Shown: piece by piece, positions 7,809 to 16,210 of the stretch | Layout: each line of letters opens with the position of its first letter | Numbering within the stretch: the first letter of the stretch is position 1 | Assembly (NCBI GenBank): GCA_018268915.1 | Contig: JAFDVQ010000001.1 | Coordinates: forward strand, 434,001-498,000 | Length of the DNA stretch: 64,000 nt | Direction: 5' to 3' | Source of the DNA: Acidobacteriota bacterium | Lineage (GTDB): Bacteria > Acidobacteriota > Terriglobia > Terriglobales > Acidobacteriaceae | The notes under the pieces: model-generated | Told to the model about the DNA's origin: nothing | Databases searched by the model: none | The model's input: only the letters and a program-made list of their open reading frames with translations | Position numbers and translations under genes: made by a program

Positions 7809-9002
7809 ATGGATCCAGTCCGCAACCCCTACGCCCCTGGTGCTGGTAGCCCACCGCCTGAACTCGCCGGCCGCAGCGAGATCCGGGAAGACATCAAGAT
7901 CCGTCTCGAGCGCCTCCGCCTAGGACGTCCTGCCAAAAGCATGATGCTCATCGGGTTACGAGGAGTAGGCAAGACCGTCCTTCTAGACCAGATGCGCCGC
8001 GACGCGGAGGCCGGCGGTATTCATACCGTCCGAATCGAGGCTCCGGAGTACCGCTCACTCCCCGCCATCCTTGCCCCTGCGCTCCGGCTGGCTCTTCTGC
8101 ACCTCAGCAAAAAAGACGCCGCCAAGGATCTCGCCATCCGAGGCCTCAAGGCCCTGGCCGGGTTCGCTGGCAAGCTCAAGGTCCACTATCGCGACATTGA
8201 GGTCGGCCTCGACTACGCTCCCGAACCGGGGTTGGCTGACAACGGTGATCTCGAGCTCGATCTCGGCACGCTTTTGGCACAGGTTGGAGCGGCAGCCAAA
8301 GCCGCCGAGACTGCCGTCGTGCTCTTCATCGACGAACTGCAATATGTCGAAGAGCCGCAGATGGCAGCCCTCATCTCGGCCCTGCATCGCTGCGCCCAGG
8401 AGCAGCTTCCAGTCACGATCGTTGGAGCGGGACTTCCTCAGCTTCGCGGCCGAATGGGCGAGGCTAAATCCTACGCGGAGCGTCTGTTCGACTTTCCAGA
8501 AATCGGGCCGCTCGAGCCGACTTACGCTCGCGAAGCGATCGTGCGTCCCGCCGAAAATGAAGGCGCCAGCATCGACGACCGCGCCGTCGACCTCATCATT
8601 ACCAAGACACAGGGCTATCCATACTTCCTCCAGGAGTGGGGCAAGCACACCTGGGACCTCGCTCCCGCCAGCCCAATCACTTACGACGATGTCGTCAACG
8701 CCTCTGACGAAGCAGTTGCCGCGCTCGACGAGAGCTTCTTTCGAGTGCGCTTCGACCGGCTGACGCCATCTGAGAAACGGTATCTGCGCGCAATGGCCGA
8801 GCTCGGCCCCGAACCACAGAGATCCGGCGACATTGCCGACCAGCTCGACCGCAGCGTGACCTCTCTTGCGCCCACCCGTTCCGGCCTCATCGGCAAGGGC
8901 ATGATCTGGAGCCAGACACACGGGGAGACCGCCTTTACCGTTCCGCTCTTCGACGAGTTCATGAAGCGCATCATGCCTGGCGATGCCTGGCGCAATGGCT
9001 GA
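7809..9002 (+). CDS. AAA+ ATPase of the Cdc6/archaeal-ATPase type with C-terminal winged helix
   Basis: From ATG 7809 the protein has about 397 residues. The N-terminus NPYAPGAGSPPPELAGR leads into an AAA+ module: Walker A GLRGVGKT near 49-56, Walker B VVLFIDELQYV near 173, and a sensor-like VTIVGAGLPQL near 205. The lid and a helix-turn-helix region follow (LTPSEKRYLRAMAEL, then GDIADQLDR) near 315-385. Standalone relatives occur in many bacteria and are usually annotated only as ATP-binding proteins. A longer frame from 7725 would run through the dyad and is rejected. The gene has no operon partner. The adjoining dyad suggests self-control through the winged helix, which is inference. Confidence 0.8.
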   Translation: MDPVRNPYAPGAGSPPPELAGRSEIREDIKIRLERLRLGRPAKSMMLIGLRGVGKTVLLDQMRRDAEAGGIHTVRIEAPEYRSLPAILAPALRLALLHLSKKDAAKDLAIRGLKALAGFAGKLKVHYRDIEVGLDYAPEPGLADNGDLELDLGTLLAQVGAAAKAAETAVVLFIDELQYVEEPQMAALISALHRCAQEQLPVTIVGAGLPQLRGRMGEAKSYAERLFDFPEIGPLEPTYAREAIVRPAENEGASIDDRAVDLIITKTQGYPYFLQEWGKHTWDLAPASPITYDDVVNASDEAVAALDESFFRVRFDRLTPSEKRYLRAMAELGPEPQRSGDIADQLDRSVTSLAPTRSGLIGKGMIWSQTHGETAFTVPLFDEFMKRIMPGDAWRNG

Positions 9003-9146
9003 TTTGAGCCGATGGGAGACTGTGCCTGAATTCATGGCGCGAGCACGTTGGCCGGTCACTTCCCATGAACACTGCGTGCTCTGGCGGTATATACTCGGTT
9101 TCCGCATTACTGCATTCAGACCATCTGTTTTCAACTGGAGATCCAG

Positions 9147-10541
9147 GTGAACCATCGAAGATTTTTCCCTAGCGCAGTTGCGATCTGCGCCGGCACTCTC
9201 TTGTTCTTTTCTGAAGCTCTTCCTTCTCAACAATGGAAAGCCCCGACAAGCATGAAGAAGCTCTCCAATGGGCTGACTGTCGTTGTCTCAGAAGATCACT
9301 CAGCCCCCACGTTTGGCGTCTGCGTGAGCTACGGCATCGGCTTCCGGCTCGAGCCTGAGGGCCGCACAGGATTCGCACATCTCTTCGAACACCTCATGTT
9401 TGAGGGCACTCCCAATGCGCCAAAGGGCGTTCTCGATCGCGTGATCGAAGGCGGTGGAGGCTTCAACAACGGTGACACGCGCTACGACTTCACGGAGTAC
9501 ATCGAGAGCGCGCCCATCTCTGCCCTTGACCCTGTTCTCTGGATCGAAGCAGACCGCATGAAGACCCTCGACTTCTCGACCAAGAATCTCGACAACCAGC
9601 GCAACGTGGTCGAAGAAGAGGTTCGAGTGAACGTGCTCAACCAGCCCTACGGGCTCTTCTTCGCAATCGATCTCCCGGGCAAAGCATTCGACACATATCC
9701 CAACGCTCACAACTTCTACGGCGACTTCAAGGATCTTGACGCCGCCAAAATCGAAGACGTGAAAGCGTTCTATGAGAAGTACTACACGCCCGGCAACGCG
9801 GTTATGGCAATCGTGGGAGACGTTAAGTCAGATGAGGTCTTCGCAAAGGTAGAGAAGTACTTTAGCCAGATCCCATCTCGTTCCAGCCCAGCAAAGCCGA
9901 AGGTCGACGAACCAGAGCAGAAGGCGGAGCGCCGTTCAGCAGAAACTGATAAACTCGCCAAGGTTCCCGGTCTCGCCATTGGATATCGGATGCCTCCTCG
10001 CAAATCCGCTGACGCTCTCGCCGGTGCGGTTGCGGGAGAGTTGCTGCACAACGGCCAGGCATCGCGTCTCTACCAGGCGCTAGTGAAAGACAAACAGGTC
10101 GCGCTCTCCGTCGACGGAGGTGTGAACTGGCCGCTGGGGACTCCGTTTGAATATGCGGGACCCACTCTCATGACATCGTTCATCGTCTATCCGCCAAACG
10201 TGAAAGAAGACCAAGTCATCGCAGCATACGACGGCGCGGTCAAGGATCTCGCAGAGAAAGGCCCGACCCAGCAGGACCTCGATCGCATCGTCACCAAGAT
10301 GCGATCCGACTTGTACGGCAACCTCGAGATTCCCATCAATCGTGCCTCCGCTCTGTCACACGCGGTTCTGTTCGACGGCAGTTTCGATTCGGTCTATCAA
10401 GTCCCGGAAGAGTTGTCGAAAGTCACTGCTGCACAGGTCAAGGCGTTCGCCGCTAAATATCTTGTCAGCAGCAATCGCACCATCATCAATCGAACGCCGG
10501 CCGCAGCCGATGCTGCAAAAGAAAAGGGAGCGGGACAATGA
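9147..10541 (+). CDS. M16 family zinc metallopeptidase, catalytic subunit
   Basis: This 464-residue secreted peptidase has a signal peptide at residues 1-25. The inverted zinc motif HxxEH appears as HLFEH (H78, E81, H82), with the distal acidic ligand region NVVEEEVRVN near 155. The two M16 halves follow in order. Known pairs of this type (such as processing-peptidase-like or PqqL-like enzymes) degrade or process peptides in the periplasm. GTG 9147 was chosen because GGAG lies 6 bases upstream and it gives a clean signal peptide. The stop overlaps the next start by 4 bases (ATGA at 10538), so the pair is translationally coupled. Confidence 0.92.
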   Translation: MNHRRFFPSAVAICAGTLLFFSEALPSQQWKAPTSMKKLSNGLTVVVSEDHSAPTFGVCVSYGIGFRLEPEGRTGFAHLFEHLMFEGTPNAPKGVLDRVIEGGGGFNNGDTRYDFTEYIESAPISALDPVLWIEADRMKTLDFSTKNLDNQRNVVEEEVRVNVLNQPYGLFFAIDLPGKAFDTYPNAHNFYGDFKDLDAAKIEDVKAFYEKYYTPGNAVMAIVGDVKSDEVFAKVEKYFSQIPSRSSPAKPKVDEPEQKAERRSAETDKLAKVPGLAIGYRMPPRKSADALAGAVAGELLHNGQASRLYQALVKDKQVALSVDGGVNWPLGTPFEYAGPTLMTSFIVYPPNVKEDQVIAAYDGAVKDLAEKGPTQQDLDRIVTKMRSDLYGNLEIPINRASALSHAVLFDGSFDSVYQVPEELSKVTAAQVKAFAAKYLVSSNRTIINRTPAAADAAKEKGAGQ

Positions 10542-11947
10542 AGATCCTAAGCGTTGCATGTGCATTCCTCATCGTTGCCGCGCAGTCCCTCGCGCAAAAA
10601 GAAACCGTGATGCCCAAGGATCTGCCCGCCTATGGACCGGAGAGGCCTCTGTCAGCGCCATCGGTCAAGATTGAGAAGCTCGAGAACGGGCTCACTGTAT
10701 GGCTCGTATCCGAACCCGGCTTCCCGAAAGTAGCCTTTGATATTGCCGTGCACGGCGGACTTGCTGCCGATCCTGCTGACCGGCCTGGCCTTTCGCAACT
10801 GCTGGGCAACACGCTCGATCAGGGCACAAAGACGCTCAATGCGAAGCAGATTGCGCAACAGCTTCAGGCTGCCGGCGGCGATCTTGGGGTCAGCGCCGGC
10901 AAGGATTCAACCATTCTTTCCATCACCGTGCTCAGTTCAAAACGTGATGATGCCCTGACAATCCTTTCCGACCTCGTTCGCAACGCAACTTTTCCCGATG
11001 AGGAAGTTTCTCTCGCGAAGCGCAATGCCCTGAACGAACTTCGTCAGCAGGAATCGCAGCCGTCGTTCCTCGCAGGGCGCGCGATGGCCAAGGTCCTCTT
11101 CGGCGACCACCCGTATCACGTCACGTCCGCTACCGAGCAGTCCATCAACGCGTCGACTCCGGATGATCTTCGAAAGATCTACGCTGAGCGCTTTCGCCCC
11201 GATCAGGCATTGCTGGTCGCTGTTGGAGATTTTGAAGCCAGCGGTATGCTTACTGCAGTGAAGAGTCGCTTCTCCGAGTGGAAGTCTCCGTCATCGTCGC
11301 CGGTGAAGACTTCGTCTGAAACATCTACAGAGCCGCGGCACGCCATCTACGTGGTTCCTCGACAAGGCTCCGTGCAGACAACCCTGGAACTCGGCAGCTT
11401 TGGTCCACTGCGCAGTGCTGATGACTATGAAGCGGCTCGTGTTGCCAACGCGATTTTCGGAGGCACCTTCGGTTCGCGCCTTACGCGCAACATTCGCGAA
11501 GACAAGGGCTACACCTACTCGCCTTTTGCGACATTGCAAACCTACCAGGCCGCAGGACTGCAGATCACCCGCGCCGACGTTCGCAATGCGGTGACAGGAC
11601 CGAGCCTGAACGAAATGTTCTACGAACTCAACCGCATGGTCACCACATCTCCTACGGAGGAAGAGCTGAACACAGCGAAGAGATTCCTTGTCGGCATCGA
11701 GGCGATTCAGTTGCAGTCTCGCGCGTCTGTTGCCGGAGAGCTTGCGCGACTGTGGGTGAACGGCCTGACGCCGGATGCCATCGGCACTTATGGGAAGAAG
11801 GTGGATGCCACAACCGCAGCGGATGTGGACGCAGCAGCAAAGAAATACTTCCCGGCTGCGAAGACCGCAGTTGTCGCCGTTGGAGAAGAAAAGGTGGTTC
11901 GCGAGGCGCTGGCTCCATTCGGGCTGCCTCTCCTGTCCGTTCCATAA
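10538..11947 (+). CDS. M16 family peptidase-like, non-catalytic partner
   Basis: This 469-residue protein has a signal peptide (MKILSVACAFLIVAAQSLAQ). The position of the zinc motif reads RPGLSQLLGNTLDQG, so the His, Glu and His ligands are missing and the chain should be inactive by itself. The M16 C-terminal half is intact (GGTFGSRLTRNIREDKGYTYS, near 308). Heterodimers of one active and one inactive M16 chain are known. The 4-base overlap with the catalytic gene and the terminator 30 bases downstream define a two-gene operon. Confidence 0.9.
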   Translation: MKILSVACAFLIVAAQSLAQKETVMPKDLPAYGPERPLSAPSVKIEKLENGLTVWLVSEPGFPKVAFDIAVHGGLAADPADRPGLSQLLGNTLDQGTKTLNAKQIAQQLQAAGGDLGVSAGKDSTILSITVLSSKRDDALTILSDLVRNATFPDEEVSLAKRNALNELRQQESQPSFLAGRAMAKVLFGDHPYHVTSATEQSINASTPDDLRKIYAERFRPDQALLVAVGDFEASGMLTAVKSRFSEWKSPSSSPVKTSSETSTEPRHAIYVVPRQGSVQTTLELGSFGPLRSADDYEAARVANAIFGGTFGSRLTRNIREDKGYTYSPFATLQTYQAAGLQITRADVRNAVTGPSLNEMFYELNRMVTTSPTEEELNTAKRFLVGIEAIQLQSRASVAGELARLWVNGLTPDAIGTYGKKVDATTAADVDAAAKKYFPAAKTAVVAVGEEKVVREALAPFGLPLLSVP

Positions 11948-11977
11948 CTGTTTTCGAGCATTAAGGCAGTCTTTTTC

Positions 11978-12016
11978 GCCCTCGCAGATGAGTCAATTGC
12001 ATCTGCGAGGGCTTTT
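11978..12016 (+). terminator. Rho-independent terminator of the M16 operon
   Basis: GCCCTCGCAGATG at 11978-11990 and CATCTGCGAGGGC at 12000-12012 form a perfect 13-bp stem with a 9-base loop, followed by TTTT. Confidence 0.9.
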
Positions 12017-12105
12017 CAATTGAGCGTTCGCACCAAATGCTTCGAGTCGATGATGTAACCTTGTGCCATCCAGAAATCCCATCTGGAGCAGCCCAAGAGA
12101 GATCA

Positions 12106-14028
12106 ATGAGAAAAATTTCCTGCCTTCTTGCTGCCGTCGCCGCCCTGTTCAGCATTGCAGCATCCGCCCAGCAGAAAAACCTTCCCGCCGACCAGCTCGA
12201 TCCCAATTTCAAGGCTCCCGCGCAACAAACGGACTTCGAGAAGCGTGTGGTGATGATGCCTATGCGCGACGGTGTCAAGCTCTACACCGTCATCGTGATC
12301 CCCAAAGGTGCAAAGGATGCGCCCATCCTGTTAGATCGCACTCCCTACGACGCCGCCAAACGGGCTGAGCGGTCGAAAAGTCCCCGGATGATCGAAGCCT
12401 TGCCACTTTCCGATGAGGTCTTTGTCAAGGAGGGCTACATCATCGTCTACCAGGACGTTCGCGGCAAACACGGTTCCGAAGGTCCATACCTCATGACGCC
12501 GCCACCCGTGAACTCCGGCTACAACCCATCGGGTGCGGACGACACGACCGACGGCTATGACTGCATCGACTGGCTTGTCAAAAATGTGCCTGAGTCCAAC
12601 GGCCGTGTCGGCATGATCGGTTCGAGCTATGAGGGTTTCACCGTCGTGATGGCTCTGCTTCATCCGCATCCGGCGCTCAAAGTCGCCGCGCCAGAGAGCC
12701 CGATGGTCGACGGCTGGATGGGTGACGATTGGTTTCACTACGGCGCCTACCGCACGCCCAATATCGACTACATGCTCGGCCAGACCACCAAGCGCGCGGA
12801 GGGCGTATCCGTTCCGCATCCGAACTATGACGAGTACACGGGCATGCTCAATGCAGGTAGCGCCGGCGCCTTCGCACATCAGCTTGGTGCCGACGTTCTT
12901 CCGTTCTGGAAAGTCACCGTCGATCATCCTGCCTACGACGGATACTGGCAGAGCCAGGCGCTCGACAAGCTCATCGTCAAGCAGCCCCTATCCGTCCCGA
13001 CGATGTGGGAGCAGGGCCTGTGGGACCAGGAAGACATGTGGGGCGCGAACCATAGCTATCGCGCACTCAAGTCCATCGGCACATCCGATGCGATGAACCA
13101 TATCGTCATGGGCCCGTGGTTCCATAGTCAGGTCAATCGTCCCGGCCGCAGTATCGGCCCGCTCACCTGGGCTACCGACACGACGGCGTGGTGGCGCGAG
13201 AAGATTCTGCTGCCGTTCTTCAACCAGTATCTGAAGCCCGGCTCGCCCAAAGCCGACACGCCCAATGCGCTCATTTACGACACCGGCCTCGACAAGTGGG
13301 ACACCTACTCGGCGTTCCCGCAGTCGTGCGAGAAGGGATGTCCCACTATCTCCAAGCCCCTATATCTCGAAGCGGGCGGCAAGCTCTCACTGAAAGCCCC
13401 CACAACTTCGGAAGAGAAGTACACCGAATACGTATCGGATCCAGCGAACCCGGTTCCTTATCTGCCGCGCCCAGTGACTCACACAGGCTGGCGTACCTGG
13501 CTTGTCACCGATCAGCGCTTCGTCGACGGCCGTCCAGACGTGCTGACCTGGGTTTCCGATCCGCTTGGGCAGACGATGAAGCTTTCAGGTGAGCCAATGG
13601 TTCATCTCATCGCATCTACCAGCGGCACCGACTCCGACTGGGTCGTCAAGATCATCGACGTTCAACCCGAGAGCATTGTCGAGCCAACGCAGCAGATGAG
13701 TGGCTATGAGCTGCCTGTCGCGACTGACATCTTCCGAGGCCGCTACCGCACCAGCTTCGAACATCCCGAGGCCATCGCAGTCAATACACCGCTTCCGTAT
13801 GTCTTTGCTCTGCCGATGATCAACCACACCTTCAAGCCCGGCCACCGTATCATGGTGCAGGTGCAGTCGTCTTTGTTTCCCCTTTACGATCGCAACCCGC
13901 AGAAGTTCGTGCCAAACATCTTCACTGCACAGCCGCAGGACTACCAGAAAGCAACCCAGCGCATCTGGCACGCTCCCGACAACGCGAGCTACATTAGCCT
14001 ACCGGTCGTGCCTGCCGATCCACGCTAG
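12106..14028 (+). CDS. CocE/NonD family hydrolase (X-Pro dipeptidyl-peptidase S15 type)
   Basis: This secreted alpha/beta hydrolase of about 640 residues has a signal peptide (MRKISCLLAAVAALFSIAASAQ), the nucleophile elbow GSSYEG with Ser near 173, and the oxyanion/Tyr region RTPYDAAKR. A C-terminal jelly-roll runs from about 470. Family members hydrolyse X-Pro peptides, glutaryl-cephalosporins or cocaine-like esters; the substrate here is unknown. I moved the start from 12037 to ATG 12106 because it opens the signal peptide and has AAGAGAGA upstream. It is transcribed separately from the M16 pair, with terminators on both sides. Confidence 0.9.
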   Translation: MRKISCLLAAVAALFSIAASAQQKNLPADQLDPNFKAPAQQTDFEKRVVMMPMRDGVKLYTVIVIPKGAKDAPILLDRTPYDAAKRAERSKSPRMIEALPLSDEVFVKEGYIIVYQDVRGKHGSEGPYLMTPPPVNSGYNPSGADDTTDGYDCIDWLVKNVPESNGRVGMIGSSYEGFTVVMALLHPHPALKVAAPESPMVDGWMGDDWFHYGAYRTPNIDYMLGQTTKRAEGVSVPHPNYDEYTGMLNAGSAGAFAHQLGADVLPFWKVTVDHPAYDGYWQSQALDKLIVKQPLSVPTMWEQGLWDQEDMWGANHSYRALKSIGTSDAMNHIVMGPWFHSQVNRPGRSIGPLTWATDTTAWWREKILLPFFNQYLKPGSPKADTPNALIYDTGLDKWDTYSAFPQSCEKGCPTISKPLYLEAGGKLSLKAPTTSEEKYTEYVSDPANPVPYLPRPVTHTGWRTWLVTDQRFVDGRPDVLTWVSDPLGQTMKLSGEPMVHLIASTSGTDSDWVVKIIDVQPESIVEPTQQMSGYELPVATDIFRGRYRTSFEHPEAIAVNTPLPYVFALPMINHTFKPGHRIMVQVQSSLFPLYDRNPQKFVPNIFTAQPQDYQKATQRIWHAPDNASYISLPVVPADPR

Positions 14029-14052
14029 CTCCGGCCCCCAGCACATGGTGGC

Positions 14053-14080
14053 AAATGCCTCCGCACCCGCGGAGGCATTT
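14053..14080. terminator. Bidirectional terminator between convergent genes
   Basis: AAATGCCTCCGC at 14053-14064 pairs perfectly with GCGGAGGCATTT at 14069-14080 around ACCC. Runs of T are present on both strands, and it lies between the stops of the S15 gene and the convergent gene at 14081. Confidence 0.88.
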
Positions 14081-14689
14081 CTATTTGGGAGTGCTGCTCG
14101 CTTTTGTCTTTGCCTTCTGGCTCTGTGGAATCCAGTTCAAAATTTCCTCCGGTCCGGGGAGAGGATCGTTGACCAGGAGCGGCTTTGCCCATTCTGGCAC
14201 AACGTAATCTCGCCGATCGAGTGACCAGTGCGCTAGTATCTTTCCCGACCGGACGCCAAAGCGCGTGCACTCGTAGAGGTCCTGCCCATGAGGCGGAGCG
14301 GCGTGAATCGCCATCTCCTCACCATTCTTTAGAAATATCCAGCTCCGGATCACGAACGCATCCGGGCTGACTTTTCGGATCACCTTTCCATCGCGCCACA
14401 CGTCGACTTCAAGTCCGACCGCGTACTCATAGTTGGCCCCACCCTGAAGAGGGCTTAGCATCTGGTTTGCGACCCAGCCCACCGTTTTCCCATCCTCTGC
14501 TACTTTCAGATCAGAAAATTCACCGCCACTTTGCCACTTCTCGGGGTCGATCTGCTGCTGGTGTCCGTCGGCGGTGATGATGTGGACAGAACCATTGCTG
14601 TCCACGAATGCGTTCGTCACCGCAGGGCCCGTCGAGCCAAGACCCAGACCAGTTGCTAGCAGACAGATAAAGAAGGGGAGGTTCATCAT
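14081..14689 (-). CDS. Secreted hypothetical protein
   Basis: This 202-residue protein has an N-terminal hydrophobic signal (MMNLPFFICLLATGLGLGS). A region rich in short beta strands follows (AFVDSNGSVHIITADGHQQQI, then DLKVAEDGKTVGWVANQM), reminiscent of a WD40/TolB-like beta-propeller blade pair. The tail is basic and Ser/Lys-rich. I do not recognise the family. It is convergent with the S15 hydrolase and divergent from the aminotransferase. Confidence 0.65.
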   Translation of the reverse strand: MMNLPFFICLLATGLGLGSTGPAVTNAFVDSNGSVHIITADGHQQQIDPEKWQSGGEFSDLKVAEDGKTVGWVANQMLSPLQGGANYEYAVGLEVDVWRDGKVIRKVSPDAFVIRSWIFLKNGEEMAIHAAPPHGQDLYECTRFGVRSGKILAHWSLDRRDYVVPEWAKPLLVNDPLPGPEEILNWIPQSQKAKTKASSTPK

Positions 14690-14736
14690 GGCAGGATCAT
14701 ACCGCTCGACTTGTCGAAAGCAGGCCGTTGGAAGCT

Positions 14737-14754
14737 GGTAGCTGAAAAGCTACC
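14737..14754. other. Perfect hairpin with GAAA loop in a divergent intergenic region
   Basis: GGTAGCT-GAAA-AGCTACC is a perfect 7-bp stem with a GNRA-type loop. It lies 42 bases before the aminotransferase start and 47 bases upstream of the opposite gene. Its role is unknown; it could form in the leader RNA of the aminotransferase. Confidence 0.4.
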
Positions 14755-14795
14755 CCACGCCTTAGCATGAATCATACTCACAGAAGAGGTGCAGT

Positions 14796-16154
14796 ATGGC
14801 CGACACTACTATTCCTTCGCAGGTCAACGCCGACGAGATCAGCAACTTTACGCGTCAGACCAACTACGGAACTTGGCGCGTTCAGAAGACGTGGAAGCCG
14901 CTATACATCGCCGACGCCGAGGGCTGCTGGATCACGGACGGCGCGGGGAAGCGCTATCTCGACTTCAGTTCGCAGCTGATGTGCGTCAACCTCGGCCACA
15001 GAAACCGCGCCGTAGTTGAATCCATCGCGCAGCAAGCGCGCGACCTCGCCTTCGTCGGCCCGGTCTACGCGACGGAAGCGCGAGCCCGCCTCAGCACGAA
15101 ACTCCTCGAAGTTCTTCCTGAAGGTCTCGAGAAGTTTTTCTTTGCCACCAGCGGCACCGAGGCCAACGAGGCCGCATTCAAAATTGCCCGCATGGTCACG
15201 GGCAAGAACAAAATTATTTCTCGTTACCGCTCCTACCACGGATCGACAGCCGGATCCATCGCAGCCACCGGCGACCCACGCCGCTGGGCCATGGAGCCCG
15301 TCGGCAAAATCCACAACGTCGTCTTCGCACCGGAAACCAACTGCTATAACTGCCCGATCGGTCACACTTATCCCGGCTGCAACGTAGCATGTGTCGACTA
15401 CATCGAGCACATGATCAAAAACGAGAGCGACGTCGCGGCCATCATCGTCGAGCCAGTCGTCGGAACCAATGGCGTTCTCATCCCGCCGCCCGAATACTTC
15501 CCACGCCTCCGCGAGATCTGTGATCGGCATGACGTGTTGATGATCGCCGACGAGGTCATGACAGGATGGGGACGCACCGGTAAGTGGTTCGCCGTCGATC
15601 ACTGGGACGTGAGGCCGGACATTCTCGTCACCGCGAAGGGGATCACCTCGGCCTACGTGCCCCTTGGCCTTTGCGCAACCACCAAAAAGCTCGCGGATCA
15701 TTTCGAAGACCGCTACTTCTCACATGGCCACACCTACGAGGCGCATCCCATCACCCTGGGACCTGCGGCCACCACCATCGAAGAAATGCAGCGACTGAAG
15801 CTTGTAGAACGAGCCGCCGAACTCGAGCCGTACGTCCGTCAGAAACTCGAAGCTCTCAAAGCGAGGCATCCATCCATTGGCGACGTACGCGGGTTAGGGC
15901 TCTTCTTCGCTGTCGAGTTGGTTAGAAATCGCGCGACCAAGAAGCCCTTCAACACGATGAGAGACAAAGTAGAAGGCAAGCCGATGGTCGTCGATCAGAT
16001 TGCCGCGAAGATGATGGGCGACGGCGTCGCACAGCAGTCATGGATCAGCCATTTCGTTATCGCTCCTCCTTTGATCGTCACCAAAGAGGAGATCGATTTC
16101 GGCGTCGACGCTCTTGACCGTCACCTCGGCATCGCCGACGCCATGGTTGAATAG
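14796..16154 (+). CDS. Class-III pyridoxal-phosphate aminotransferase
   Basis: This 452-residue cytosolic enzyme is of the acetylornithine/omega-amino-acid aminotransferase group. Visible signatures are FFFATSGTEANEAAFKIAR (phosphate-binding loop) near 109-127, RYRSYHGSTAGS near 145, the PLP-ring Asp in LMIADEVMTGWGRTG near 250, and the Schiff-base Lys in ILVTAKGITSAY near 282. It also has an unusual CYNCPIGHTYPGCN insert near 183-196 with three Cys. Relatives include taurine-pyruvate and beta-alanine-pyruvate aminotransferases; I cannot fix the amino donor. The ATG at 14796 has AGAGG 8 bases upstream. Confidence 0.88.
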   Translation: MADTTIPSQVNADEISNFTRQTNYGTWRVQKTWKPLYIADAEGCWITDGAGKRYLDFSSQLMCVNLGHRNRAVVESIAQQARDLAFVGPVYATEARARLSTKLLEVLPEGLEKFFFATSGTEANEAAFKIARMVTGKNKIISRYRSYHGSTAGSIAATGDPRRWAMEPVGKIHNVVFAPETNCYNCPIGHTYPGCNVACVDYIEHMIKNESDVAAIIVEPVVGTNGVLIPPPEYFPRLREICDRHDVLMIADEVMTGWGRTGKWFAVDHWDVRPDILVTAKGITSAYVPLGLCATTKKLADHFEDRYFSHGHTYEAHPITLGPAATTIEEMQRLKLVERAAELEPYVRQKLEALKARHPSIGDVRGLGLFFAVELVRNRATKKPFNTMRDKVEGKPMVVDQIAAKMMGDGVAQQSWISHFVIAPPLIVTKEEIDFGVDALDRHLGIADAMVE

Positions 16155-16210
16155 CCGAGCGTCAGAATAGATCCGCGAATTGAGCCTCAATCGCCCGTAG
16201 GAATGAGGCA

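Noticed and set aside
8055..9233. A 392-codon minus-strand frame over the AAA+ gene
   Set aside because: It is antisense to the AAA+ ATPase and the start of the M16 gene and has no domain motifs.
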